From Candidatus Melainabacteria bacterium (lineage in GTDB: Bacteria; Cyanobacteriota; Vampirovibrionia; Obscuribacterales; Obscuribacteraceae), in the NCBI GenBank assembly GCA_003963305.1, contig RXJR01000009.1, forward strand, positions 481,244-545,243: a DNA stretch of 64,000 nt, written 5' to 3'. Below are positions 8,784 to 16,826 of this stretch, one piece after another. The position numbers and the translations under genes are program-made. Below the pieces are notes generated by a model. The model did not search any database and was not told the origin of the DNA. It saw only the letters and a list, made by a program, of their open reading frames with translations. Within the stretch, counting starts at the first letter, position 1, and every line of letters starts with the position of its first letter.

Positions 8784-9122
8784 ATGAAGTTCATGAACAA
8801 CGAACAAAAAGCGGATTCCGAAGCTCTGGACCGCGTCGAAACCGAATCGTTCGGAAGCATCTGTATTGAAATTGCGAAGGAAAGAAACAGCCAGGATCGC
8901 AAGTTCCCGCAGAACGGCAAAAACACGTTAGCCGAATGGATGCTGATTCTATCCGAGGAAGTCGGCGAAGCAGCTAAGGAAGCCTGCGACACACACTTTC
9001 ACCCGACGCCGCCTGAAGAAGTTAGAACGCGCATTCTATGGCGTAAGCTGCGCTACGAACTTATCCAGGTCGCCGCTGTTACCATCGTGATCATTGAATG
9101 GATTGATAAAAAAATTGGCTAA
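8784..9122 (+). CDS. MazG-like nucleotide pyrophosphohydrolase
   Basis: A 112-residue all-helical protein. The segment LSEEVGEAAKEA gives the EExxE metal-binding signature, and the second half (LRYELIQVAAVTIVIIEWID) matches the second helix pair of MazG-like enzymes, which hydrolyse NTPs or modified nucleotides to NMP and pyrophosphate. ATG 8784, preceded by GGAGAA, is a better start than the upstream in-frame ATG at 8709. Phage MazG homologues are thought to adjust nucleotide or alarmone pools; that role is inferred here. Confidence 0.75.
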   Translation: MKFMNNEQKADSEALDRVETESFGSICIEIAKERNSQDRKFPQNGKNTLAEWMLILSEEVGEAAKEACDTHFHPTPPEEVRTRILWRKLRYELIQVAAVTIVIIEWIDKKIG

Positions 9123-9537
9123 AGCAAAGAAAAACGATTGCGGCGAACTGATCGTCGACGGGCGACCGGTCAAGATTTTGGGTATCGCCCAAAATCTTGG
9201 CGGACTTGAGCTAATCGAGTCGTCACACCTTTTCAGTGGTAACAACTACGCGCAGTATTTGCCGCCGCTGCCATCGAGCAGAACGGTGACACTAGATCTA
9301 GCATTCGACGGCGAAGCCTTTCGTTATCTGTTCAGCCGGAACGGCGCTGAAACCTTTCTGGAAATTCGGCTACCTGGCGGCGAAGAACAGCTAGTCCTAG
9401 CCATCTTGAAGGAAGTCGGCACGACTGGAAAAGAAATGTGTGTATCGTTCATTCCGCAGAAAACAGGGGTCCTGCCAGTCAAACAGGACCCCGACTGGCG
9501 TCCGCCCGAATCAATACCAGAGGATTACTATGCTTGA
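9115..9537 (+). CDS. Early phage protein with DWRP...PEDY tail
   Basis: About 140 residues; starts at TTG 9115 (overlapping the MazG stop) or TTG 9094. The body is beta-rich and no fold is recognised. The last 14 residues (DWRPPESIPEDYYA) are nearly repeated at the end of the next gene. The 3' end overlaps the next ATG at 9530 by eight bases. Confidence 0.65.
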   Translation: MAKAKKNDCGELIVDGRPVKILGIAQNLGGLELIESSHLFSGNNYAQYLPPLPSSRTVTLDLAFDGEAFRYLFSRNGAETFLEIRLPGGEEQLVLAILKEVGTTGKEMCVSFIPQKTGVLPVKQDPDWRPPESIPEDYYA

Positions 9538-10150
9538 TGATTTCAAATTAGAATATCTGAACGGACAGCTGAATGCTTTCCATCCGCCGCCTGAAGAACC
9601 GGAGATGCGCCCGTTTATGCGCGAACTTCTTTCGGCGCCGAACGGTGAAATTCACGTCGTAGGTAATCGGCAGTGCGGCTTAACGACTGCGCTTCTAGCC
9701 GACTGGCGCTGGCATGGTGGTGACAGGTCCTTATTATTCGTCCGCGCAAAACCAGCTATAGGACACGTTTTTTCGCTTATCGTGAAACACTTCGGACAGG
9801 CGCAAATGAAGCGGGAAGGGTTTATCGAATTATTCGCTACGCGAAAGCTTCGTGTCGAAGTTGTTTCAAGCGACCTTCATCGAATCGACTTCGGGGATTT
9901 TGGCTGGATCGGTGTTGATGTTCAGAACGTCAGCGCTGAAGAAGCTGTCGCCGAAGCTTGCCTTGAATTCGACAAGGGGCGAGGTATTCGCCCGTTTACT
10001 ACGACAGCAAGGTTCCCAATCGGTTCGCGGCGAATCGTTATCGCGCAGAATCCGCCGAAGCGAGATTTTCAGACTATCTACGCGCTGCCAGAAAAGGACG
10101 AATTCGACTGGCGCCCTAACGAACTGCTACCAGAGGATTATCATCAATGA
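9530..10150 (+). CDS. P-loop-like early phage protein with DWRP...PEDY tail
   Basis: A 206-residue protein starting at ATG 9530. The segment HVVGNRQCGLTTALLADW looks like an atypical Walker A (GNRQCGLTT), followed by a strand (RSLLFVRA) and an IDFGDFGWIGVD segment that could be Walker B. I read it as a small terminase- or helicase-like P-loop protein, possibly degenerate, with unknown substrate. It ends with DWRPNELLPEDYHQ, matching the tail of its upstream neighbour. Confidence 0.65.
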   Translation: MLDDFKLEYLNGQLNAFHPPPEEPEMRPFMRELLSAPNGEIHVVGNRQCGLTTALLADWRWHGGDRSLLFVRAKPAIGHVFSLIVKHFGQAQMKREGFIELFATRKLRVEVVSSDLHRIDFGDFGWIGVDVQNVSAEEAVAEACLEFDKGRGIRPFTTTARFPIGSRRIVIAQNPPKRDFQTIYALPEKDEFDWRPNELLPEDYHQ

Positions 10151-10221
10151 AGTTCCCCTATGTCATTCCGGTCGCGCTGCCCTTCCGGCTTCTGTTTACG
10201 CTGTTTAAGGGGATGCGATAA
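10147..10221 (+). CDS. Short hydrophobic peptide at operon end
   Basis: A 24-residue frame (ATG 10147 to TAA 10221) starting in an ATGA overlap with the previous gene. It is basic and hydrophobic (ALPFRLLFTLF), so a membrane-active or leader-type peptide is possible. Only the overlap argues for translation. Confidence 0.35.
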   Translation: MKFPYVIPVALPFRLLFTLFKGMR

Positions 10222-10297
10222 TGCGATATCCCGTGCGGTAAATTTTTAATCGAATTGCCCGTTTTTCGTCCTAAATGTCCCGAACGGTAAACAAAAC

Positions 10298-10329
10298 AGA
10301 AAGCACCGCCATTGCTGACGGTGCTTTCT
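10298..10329. terminator. Bidirectional terminator between convergent operons
   Basis: A perfect 11-bp inverted repeat (AGAAAGCACCG / CGGTGCTTTCT) with a 10-base loop. On the - strand the stem is followed by GTTTTGTTT, and A-rich sequence precedes it on the + strand. It lies 76 bases after the last early gene. Confidence 0.8.
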
Positions 10330-10375
10330 GACTGTCTTATGCGTTCGCGTTGCGCGGCTGCAGTCGTTTCACGTT

Positions 10376-10406
10376 GCCGGTCTTAACCACCCGGCCTTTT
10401 TCATTT
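10376..10406 (+). terminator. Second + strand terminator candidate
   Basis: GCCGG (10376-10380) and CCGGC (10391-10395) form a short GC stem followed by CTTTTTCATTTT, the pattern of a rho-independent terminator for rightward early transcripts that pass the first hairpin. Confidence 0.6.
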
Positions 10407-10412
10407 TAGAAG

Positions 10413-10519
10413 CCGCCCCTGTTCGATTTGAACGAACCCTTCGCGTATAACCGAGAACTGTCTATTCAGTAGCCGCTGGATAGATTCTGCACTTACGGAG
10501 GCTCACAGAGCTAGGGGCT
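10413..10519 (-). ncRNA. tRNA-like fold, possibly a decayed or unusual phage tRNA
   Basis: Read on the - strand, GCCCCT (10518-10513) can pair with AGGGGC (10420-10415). Directly before the latter sits a T arm (GTTCG, loop TTCAAAT, CGAAC; 10437-10421) matching the T-loop consensus with correct tRNA geometry. A short D-like hairpin (GCTC-TGT-GAGC) follows the 5' strand, and a 9-bp hairpin (TCTATCCAG / CTGAATAGA) occupies the anticodon position with a six-base loop. The total, about 107 nt, is too long and the D arm too small for a normal tRNA, and there is no CCA. It could be a decayed tRNA or a tRNA mimic. Confidence 0.3.
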
Positions 10520-10609
10520 ATGGCGCCCAGCGAACACGTCTGCCGTAACATTTTAGACTGGCGAACCAGAATGAACGCGCCGTCGAGCAAAAGAAATAAT
10601 ACCACGGCA

Positions 10610-10635
10610 AAAGGGCGACCACACAGCCGCCCTTT
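10610..10635 (-). terminator. Late operon terminator
   Basis: On the - strand AAAGGGCG and CGCCCTTT form an 8-bp stem around a 10-base loop, ending in a U-rich run, 42 bases after the endolysin stop. This is where leftward late transcription is expected to end. Confidence 0.75.
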
Positions 10636-10676
10636 CAAATCAAACCACACGAATTAATTGTACACCAGAGGCGGTG

Positions 10677-11291
10677 CTAGCTGAAAACCTTTTGTTCGAA
10701 ACCTAATTTCATGATCGCGGCTAACCCCAGTTGCTGACTGACTAATTCGGGCTTCCACTGAACTACCCACTTTCCGCCCTGGTTCACTTCGATGTACTTT
10801 CCCTTCGTATACTGGTTAGTCATCGACCAGAGATACGGCGTTTTAACGTCAGGATGGTATTGTCGATATCCATAGCCGTTATATCCTTCCAGCTGCCACA
10901 GACAGCCGGCTATGCTCCAATCCTTCCATTTGTTCAAGCCGCGCACATTGACCAGGGCGTCATATGCGCTTTCTTCCCAGGACCAGGGTCCAGGCGTCAG
11001 CGGTCTGTTAGCTGGGCGCTTCTTCGTCTTCTGAGCCAACGGGTCGCCGTTGTGTATGTGCTTTGAAAAATCGTTATGGCATTCAATATAGTGGATGATT
11101 CCGACTATCCACCACGGGCACCCGACGCGTTCGGCGACTCCTTGATAGCGCGGCTTGTTCGCGACAATGGTTTTTATAATCGGTCCGGCGAAACGCTTCC
11201 CTTGTTCTGAAACGACCGCAGCGGCGAACAGCGATTCATATTCTTTCTTCAGCGCGTCATTAAATGATACTGGCAGTGGTGGCACTATCAA
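10677..11291 (-). CDS. Endolysin of the phage lysozyme-like family
   Basis: A 204-residue protein with a lysozyme-like core: a conserved Glu in IHYIECHNDF (about residue 69), then WEESAYDAL, and the YNGYGYR...YLWSMTNQYTKGKY block typical of this family of phage and bacterial peptidoglycan hydrolases. It should cleave cell-wall glycan strands at the end of infection. It is the last gene of the late operon, directly after a holin candidate with ATGA overlap. No signal peptide is seen, so release would depend on the holin. Confidence 0.88.
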   Translation of the reverse strand: MIVPPLPVSFNDALKKEYESLFAAAVVSEQGKRFAGPIIKTIVANKPRYQGVAERVGCPWWIVGIIHYIECHNDFSKHIHNGDPLAQKTKKRPANRPLTPGPWSWEESAYDALVNVRGLNKWKDWSIAGCLWQLEGYNGYGYRQYHPDVKTPYLWSMTNQYTKGKYIEVNQGGKWVVQWKPELVSQQLGLAAIMKLGFEQKVFS

Positions 11292-11593
11292 TCCCCTTCA
11301 ATTGGTTCAACGTCCTGGGCGTCGACTTCTATCTTTTTATGTGTGCCTGTCACTTCGTCGACTAGCACTTCTTGAACTTCAGTCACAGCTGGTAGAAACC
11401 ACTTTCTTACTTCCGAAATCGATTTCACGGAGAATTCGAAAACGCCGTGACCGATGAAATATAGAACAAAGAAGATAAGTGTCCAGTGCGGTTCAAAGCG
11501 ACCTGTCACGCTTATTTGCGTGTATGCGTTCAGCGCCCAGGCGAAGAAAATGCACGCACACAGGAATATAACGAAGTAGCTTTTTGCCGGCAC
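11288..11593 (-). CDS. Membrane protein, holin candidate
   Basis: A 101-residue protein with two hydrophobic segments (about residues 5-24 and 38-58) and an acidic C-terminal tail of 40 residues. Its stop overlaps the endolysin start. Size, two membrane spans and position just upstream of the lysin suggest a holin, but it has no recognised holin family motif. Confidence 0.65.
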   Translation of the reverse strand: MPAKSYFVIFLCACIFFAWALNAYTQISVTGRFEPHWTLIFFVLYFIGHGVFEFSVKSISEVRKWFLPAVTEVQEVLVDEVTGTHKKIEVDAQDVEPIEGD

Positions 11594-11613
11594 TGGATAC
11601 CCTTCCTGTTTTG

Positions 11614-11745
11614 TTATCGTGTCACCATCGGCACTATATAAGCCGCTGCTGCTGCAATTGCGAGCGCAGCGAGAGCGACGCCGATAGCGTAGTCATAGCC
11701 GCGGCTGAATTCTTTGTGAACGCGGCATGTTATCAATCTGTGCAT
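11614..11745 (-). CDS. Small single-span membrane protein in lysis module
   Basis: A 43-residue protein with a basic N-terminus (MHRLITCRVHKEF) and one Ala-rich transmembrane helix (GVALAALAIAAAAAYIV). A good Shine-Dalgarno (AAGGAAAAG) precedes ATG 11745. Next to the holin candidate and lysin it could be an antiholin, second holin or pinholin-type peptide. Confidence 0.55.
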   Translation of the reverse strand: MHRLITCRVHKEFSRGYDYAIGVALAALAIAAAAAYIVPMVTR

Positions 11746-11786
11746 TGCTTTTCCTTTCTTAGTGAAGTGTCAACGATTGTGCGACG

Positions 11787-12290
11787 CTATTTCTTCTTTG
11801 AATGTGCCGCCTTGACGCCTTCGACGTAGTTGTGAACGTCGTCGAAACCAGACTTGATCTGTGCGTATCCGGCTTTGACCTGGTCTTTATTGACCGCAGC
11901 TTCAAGCGAAGCAAGTCCGCCGCCAATGTCAGCAGAAGCCGCTTTGACAGCGCCGATAGTCTGAACCATAGTCGCCGCGATTGCCTTCAGGTCGGCGATA
12001 CAATCTTCAGGATTCGATTTCGTATCCTTCGCGAATTCAACTAGTTCCGCTTCAAGCTTTTCTAGGTTCGGAGTAGCAGCCAGAAGCGCTGTTCCGCCGG
12101 CTCTTAGTTCAACGATTGCGGCTTCTGTCTTGTCGTGATCAATCGCGTGAATAACTTCAGATGCGCCGGCTTCGAACTTGACCTTAATCGCGCCCATTTG
12201 TTCAACGTCTGGAACGTGATTATTATCTTCGTCTGCTTTCATCAAGCGGTCTTTGACCATTTTTTCAGGGTCTAATCCTGGAAATCCCAT
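11787..12290 (-). CDS. Helical late protein, unknown function
   Basis: A 167-residue acidic, almost entirely helical protein with two similar Ala-rich helical stretches and a lysine-rich end (AAHSKKK). It lies between the tail-tip genes and the lysis genes, so a virion or tail-tip accessory role is likely. No family recognised. Confidence 0.65.
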   Translation of the reverse strand: MGFPGLDPEKMVKDRLMKADEDNNHVPDVEQMGAIKVKFEAGASEVIHAIDHDKTEAAIVELRAGGTALLAATPNLEKLEAELVEFAKDTKSNPEDCIADLKAIAATMVQTIGAVKAASADIGGGLASLEAAVNKDQVKAGYAQIKSGFDDVHNYVEGVKAAHSKKK

Positions 12291-12380
12291 AATATTTTTT
12301 CCTCACTTTGATTTCATGTAGCCACTACTGGCGATGTCTATTCCTAATCGAATTGAGCGCTGAACGCTAGCGCAAAAGTG

Positions 12381-12818
12381 CTAGCCGACCGTGCCTTCGT
12401 TCTTAAAAATGTGGTTGAACGTGATTACAAGCGACTTTCCGGACGGAACGTCGATGCTGGGCGCGCAGTCTACTTTTGTAATTAAATTTCCCCCTGCCGG
12501 CGGGTCTGTTGTGTTCGCGGCGACGCCGTCACTGTCGAATATTCCGACGTTGGTTATAGTCTTCGAAGCGTCAGCGACTAGCGTCACGACAGCGCGCCAG
12601 ATGTCGTTAAACTTGTCGCGTGTTTCCTGCGTGCTGACGCATTCGACGCGCCGGTGATAGCCGCTTCCGTCGACTTCCGCCGACTTCGATTCGGTGAACA
12701 AAGTCGTGTCGTCTAGCGCTGTCGTGCCGGCACCAGTGCCCCAGGCACCGAACCAGGTTCCTGTCTGCTGCGACAGGAAAAACGTGATTGAACTTAAACC
12801 AAGATTCACAAGTGGCAT
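12381..12818 (-). CDS. Probable minor tail/distal structural protein
   Basis: A 145-residue beta-rich protein (many T, V, G; FNDIWRAVVTLVADASKTITNVGIFDS) of the kind found at the end of phage tail clusters. The GIFDSDG and ITFNHIFKNEG segments resemble small beta-sandwich tail or baseplate accessory proteins. Name not certain. Confidence 0.6.
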   Translation of the reverse strand: MPLVNLGLSSITFFLSQQTGTWFGAWGTGAGTTALDDTTLFTESKSAEVDGSGYHRRVECVSTQETRDKFNDIWRAVVTLVADASKTITNVGIFDSDGVAANTTDPPAGGNLITKVDCAPSIDVPSGKSLVITFNHIFKNEGTVG

Positions 12819-12821
12819 GAT

Positions 12822-12983
12822 TTATCCTTCCTTTTCTTCTTCGTGGATTTCGGTATGAATGATGCCGTAATCCTTGTAAACAGAACCGTCTTCATTGACG
12901 ATCACAGCCGATACTTCCGTTCGCGCTACTAATCCTTGCAAGCCTTTTCCTAGCGTTACTTTCGTTTGTTGTTCTTCTTCCAT
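12822..12983 (-). CDS. Small late protein
   Basis: A 53-residue acidic protein (start ATG 12983 after GGAAAAGCG) filling the gap between the tail-tip gene and the minor tail gene with three bases to the latter. The middle (GLQGLVARTEVSAVIVNEDGSVYKD) looks like a short beta structure. Function unknown. Confidence 0.6.
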   Translation of the reverse strand: MEEEQQTKVTLGKGLQGLVARTEVSAVIVNEDGSVYKDYGIIHTEIHEEEKEG

Positions 12984-12995
12984 TCGCTTTTCCTC

Positions 12996-15896
12996 TTAGC
13001 GTTTCTTTGCTTGTCCGGTGCCGACAATGATGTCGAACGACACATAGATATTTCCGTCTTCCAGGTCTTCGACCGTGTTCGTCGCCGCGCGGATCGGCAC
13101 ATCGAAAGCGACCTGCATAGCGCCGTCTTCCAGGTCCAGGACCGTCGCTGATTCTTCGGCGCCGACTTTCGCGTCGTAAGTAACGAATATTCGCGGGTCG
13201 ACAAATTCGCCGACGACGCCGACTTCGATGTCGAATGTTCGATTGATTGATTCGACTACTATTCCGCTGACCGATGCCCAGGACGAAACATAGGCGGTAT
13301 CGCGCATAGTGCGAACGCGAACGTCGTATTCGCCAGGTTCCGGCACCGTGATATAGACGACGCCCAGCCGCTTAGAAATGATCGTGTTACCCTGCCAGTA
13401 TTTCTGTTCATCTGGGTCTGTCGATTTCTTATAAGAGAACTGGAATTTATCGACGTACTGCGAATAACCTGGGCGTTGCATTTCGAGAGTGATTGATAAA
13501 TTGTGGACTGAATGCGACAGAATAGTCGGCGTCGCAAGTGGGTTTGTATTACGTGGTAATACGCCGACTTGTCCAGTCGAAGGAAGTTCTATAGAACCAT
13601 CAACATAGTGAACGCCTGGCGCTGCATCAGTACAGGTAATTTGAACGTTGCCTTCAGCGTCCGGCGCGACGTTTGTCACCAGGCATTCATGAACAGGGTC
13701 TTCGCCGAACATGAGCAAGTCGCCGGCATTCGGATGCGCGTCGTCGTCATACCAGATAACAGGCGAAGCCAGGTCGACACGATTGGAATCCGGCGTAATT
13801 GAAACGTTTTCGAACGTGACGCCCAGGTTATTAGCACAGCGGACCCTGATACTATACGTAGTGCCCGAATCGTAGTCGGCTGAAGATATCAGCTGTTCGT
13901 CGACGATGAAGCCGGTCACATAGCCGCCGCTGGTCAGAACTTCCAAGATTTTGCCGCTGTTGTTAACATCCCAAACGACCGGGCTGTTAACTAGAATCAA
14001 GTCGCCCTGGTTCAATATGTAGCCGTCAGTTTCGGTCGTGAATTCGTAATATGTGCCGCGCTGCTGGAAAGTTTCGAGCATATGCCGGGCGAGCTTGTAG
14101 ACCTGACTTTCGCGCGTGACATACGGGAAATCTTGCCGCAAAAGTTTATAGACGGTTTCTGGCGTGTAGCCGTCGCGGCAGATCAATACTTCGCCCTGCT
14201 GCGGTCCGTCGCCTTTATAAGCTGTCGTTTCGTCCAGGAACTGAGCTAGTATCGCGTGCGGAATTCCGTCGGTCAGAAATGTTTTCGTGACCTTGAAATT
14301 CTTGTAATTGCGTGAACAAAAGTGCTGGGCGACTTCGGTATTTAGAACGCGCGGTCTGTCGATAATAACGCGGTGTGAATCGTCGTTCTTAACGAACTGC
14401 ATCCTGGCAGTTGCGCCGATCTGGTTCAGAAGTTCGAACGCGCTAATGTCTTCGGCGACTACACCGTCGCAGCGAAAATCGTTCGCGACACACCATTCAT
14501 GCGCCTTTTTGAAACTGTCGCCGTCGATTCTATTGCAGTCCAGGGCGTTGTAATTGAGAGCGCCGGAAGTGAGAACCAGAAGACCGCAGTCCGACGGATT
14601 GTCGGAAGCGTCTATCACCGCTGGCGATACCAGGGCGCGACCGTCCAGGACCATGTTTAGATCATTGTTTGGGTGACTAGCGAAGTTCGCGCCGTTCCAA
14701 TATGAAAGCAAAGATTGAGCATCGCAGCGGAACGCCGGCAGTGTGCCATTCAGCGCCACCAGAGGATTGAAGACGCTGGAATTTGGCGCATTCTGGAAGT
14801 ATTGAGCATTGAAAATATGCCCGCCATATGCCGGCGTGGACGAATTGACTGGATAATACGGCGAATTGTTGTTCGACACAGCACCATTAACAGTGCGGTC
14901 TTCGGTGCCGTCGTCGCGATTGTCTGTCGAAAGAATGCGCATCGCGATAAACGACAGCGGAATAATCCGCCCGTGCCGGTCCTTTCTGAACTGCTGAAAC
15001 GCCGGCTTGTTCTTGAATCCCTTGATAGCTATCAGCTGGATTTCGGAAATGGTTCGCGGCGCCTGGTCGTCTGTGTCAGTCGTTTCGGCGTTAACACGCG
15101 TGACGAGGATTTCATAGTTACCCTTCGGAACGCGCATCTTTCCAGTACTGTCGCGGAATGAATACTGACTGCCGGCGTTGCTTGTGTAGGACTTCAGAAC
15201 GATTGATTCGTTCGTTTCTTTGTTTCGTGCGATCAGTTGAACTTCCACATATCCAGGCGCTTGACCATATGGTGGCGTGTTCGAATTGCGGTGATATAGA
15301 CCACGCGGAAAGGCGAAGTCTAGTTCAATCCATTCGACATCGTTCGAAGGAACGTCGTAAATCTGCGTGACGTTCTGCGTCAGTTTAACGTCGGACAGGT
15401 TCGTCTGTTGACAGCACAGCGGATAAAGAGTGATCGGCGGGTCGTTCTTAAACCCCGATGTAACCTGCATTACATGACGCGGAAAGTTCGCTTCTGTCAT
15501 CGGCAGTACGCCTGGACCGTTCGGATTCTGGAAAAAATAATTCGTCAGGAAGACGGGACCAGGACCTATTTCGTAAACAAGATTGATAAACGAATAATTT
15601 TGCCAGCGGTTCGTCGGCTGATAACCCGGGTAAAGAACGGTGCCGTCGAAGATATTTATGATTTCAGTGTAGGGCTGACATGCCCGGTTCGGAAAGATTT
15701 GTTTAGGCTTGCCCAGGACGCGCCCGACTTTGCCCCATTTATTGGCGACGTTACTAGAGCCGGTCAGCTGTGGCACCATTGGCGCGGTCTGCTGTGCCAC
15801 CTGGGGCGGTGTCGAAGTGTTAGGCGCTGCCGGCGCTATCGGATTGAATAGCGGATGATATCTGACAGCTGGTGTCCAGTTTTTCGCGAAATCCAT
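12996..15896 (-). CDS. Tail tip / host-specificity protein (gpJ-like)
   Basis: A 966-residue protein at the distal end of the tail cluster. A Pro/Gln-rich N-terminus (1-55) is followed by a beta-rich discoidin-like region (about 130-330) and then the block typical of lambda J-like tip proteins (about 470-640: FKVTKTFLTDGIPHAILAQF, GYTPETVYKLLRQDFPYVTR, QGDLILVNSPVVWD). Fibronectin-type repeats and tail-end beta motifs close the protein. It should form the tail tip and contact the host surface. It is preceded by DUF1833-like and gpM-like genes, the same order as lambda M-L-(K-I)-J. K and I homologues are not seen. Confidence 0.85.
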   Translation of the reverse strand: MDFAKNWTPAVRYHPLFNPIAPAAPNTSTPPQVAQQTAPMVPQLTGSSNVANKWGKVGRVLGKPKQIFPNRACQPYTEIINIFDGTVLYPGYQPTNRWQNYSFINLVYEIGPGPVFLTNYFFQNPNGPGVLPMTEANFPRHVMQVTSGFKNDPPITLYPLCCQQTNLSDVKLTQNVTQIYDVPSNDVEWIELDFAFPRGLYHRNSNTPPYGQAPGYVEVQLIARNKETNESIVLKSYTSNAGSQYSFRDSTGKMRVPKGNYEILVTRVNAETTDTDDQAPRTISEIQLIAIKGFKNKPAFQQFRKDRHGRIIPLSFIAMRILSTDNRDDGTEDRTVNGAVSNNNSPYYPVNSSTPAYGGHIFNAQYFQNAPNSSVFNPLVALNGTLPAFRCDAQSLLSYWNGANFASHPNNDLNMVLDGRALVSPAVIDASDNPSDCGLLVLTSGALNYNALDCNRIDGDSFKKAHEWCVANDFRCDGVVAEDISAFELLNQIGATARMQFVKNDDSHRVIIDRPRVLNTEVAQHFCSRNYKNFKVTKTFLTDGIPHAILAQFLDETTAYKGDGPQQGEVLICRDGYTPETVYKLLRQDFPYVTRESQVYKLARHMLETFQQRGTYYEFTTETDGYILNQGDLILVNSPVVWDVNNSGKILEVLTSGGYVTGFIVDEQLISSADYDSGTTYSIRVRCANNLGVTFENVSITPDSNRVDLASPVIWYDDDAHPNAGDLLMFGEDPVHECLVTNVAPDAEGNVQITCTDAAPGVHYVDGSIELPSTGQVGVLPRNTNPLATPTILSHSVHNLSITLEMQRPGYSQYVDKFQFSYKKSTDPDEQKYWQGNTIISKRLGVVYITVPEPGEYDVRVRTMRDTAYVSSWASVSGIVVESINRTFDIEVGVVGEFVDPRIFVTYDAKVGAEESATVLDLEDGAMQVAFDVPIRAATNTVEDLEDGNIYVSFDIIVGTGQAKKR

Positions 15897-15897
15897 A

Positions 15898-16461
15898 TTA
15901 ACCCCCTGGCGGTTCTTCGCCGTGCGCGAAGTCGACGTTCACTGGCGCGCCACCGAAGTTAGTACCAGCGATATACTGACCAAGTTCGAACAGCCCTTCA
16001 TTCGCGCCAAGTGAGTAGACAAGCCAGGGAAGACCTTCGCTTAGTGCGTCTTCCGCGCCTAGAGTAAGTTCGACAGCCTGGTCGTCACATTGCAGCTGCC
16101 GCAGCGCATATGTCTGCGTCCATAGAAGTGTGTCCGGTTCCGCCGCGATGATTTTGGAAATCGACACCGTGATTTCGGCGTCGCGCTGCATAAGGACCAG
16201 GAGCTTACCCAGCGTTAGGTCGACATTGTCCAGGCGAAGCGTTCCTGTAGGATCTGAATTGTCTTCGGATTCCGCCGGCGGCTGAAAAGTAAAGGTGCGT
16301 TTCTGGTATGTATTGCCACCAGATACGATGTCTTCGTTATTGTCGACGAAGCGCTGTGTCGGAAAAATTGGCGACGAAATTTCGCACAGATAAAGCCAGA
16401 CCTGCCCTTTATTGTGCTGGTCGTTCATGGCGTGTTTTGCTAGTGTGCTAAAAATTCTCAT
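15898..16461 (-). CDS. DUF1833-like tail protein (gpL-like position)
   Basis: A 187-residue protein with the pattern of phage tail proteins of the DUF1833 type: a short helix, WLYLCEIS, beta-rich LRLDNVDLTLGKLLVLMQ, and TLGAEDALSEGLPWLVY. ATG 16461 overlaps the preceding stop (ATGA), a better start than the upstream ATG at 16488. It occupies the lambda gpL position between gpM-like and gpJ-like genes. Confidence 0.75.
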   Translation of the reverse strand: MRIFSTLAKHAMNDQHNKGQVWLYLCEISSPIFPTQRFVDNNEDIVSGGNTYQKRTFTFQPPAESEDNSDPTGTLRLDNVDLTLGKLLVLMQRDAEITVSISKIIAAEPDTLLWTQTYALRQLQCDDQAVELTLGAEDALSEGLPWLVYSLGANEGLFELGQYIAGTNFGGAPVNVDFAHGEEPPGG

Positions 16462-16826
16462 GGCAGAATTTCCACCGTCAGGCTGCATCGGAAGAACATA
16501 CTGCGGGCGCCTTGATTGATTGAGCCGCTAACGTGCTGGAACTGCGGTGTGCCCACGAGGCGCATAGACACCGGCGTTCCTTCGAACGGATGAATCCAGG
16601 TAAACGGAACCGCGCCGTCAGCGCATTCATTATCGAAGAACAGCTTCAGCGTCTTCTTTTCTGCGCCGTTCAGGAAAAGCTGACCGTTAAACGTGTTGAC
16701 CTTCGCCGTATAGCGGCGCCTGGTCTTCTGTGGACCGGCGTCATTGTCGGTTCGTCGAACGTTATCCTGGGGCTGTTCTGTGACGCTGCCCTGAAGAAAG
16801 AATTTGTTCAGCGGAAATACTGGCAT
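16458..16826 (-). CDS. Minor tail protein (gpM-like position)
   Basis: A 122-residue beta-rich protein; the WIHPFEGTPVSMRLVG segment and its place directly after the tape measure gene match the lambda gpM-like tail-tip collar proteins. Stop and start overlap by four bases on both sides. Confidence 0.7.
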   Translation of the reverse strand: MPVFPLNKFFLQGSVTEQPQDNVRRTDNDAGPQKTRRRYTAKVNTFNGQLFLNGAEKKTLKLFFDNECADGAVPFTWIHPFEGTPVSMRLVGTPQFQHVSGSINQGARSMFFRCSLTVEILP

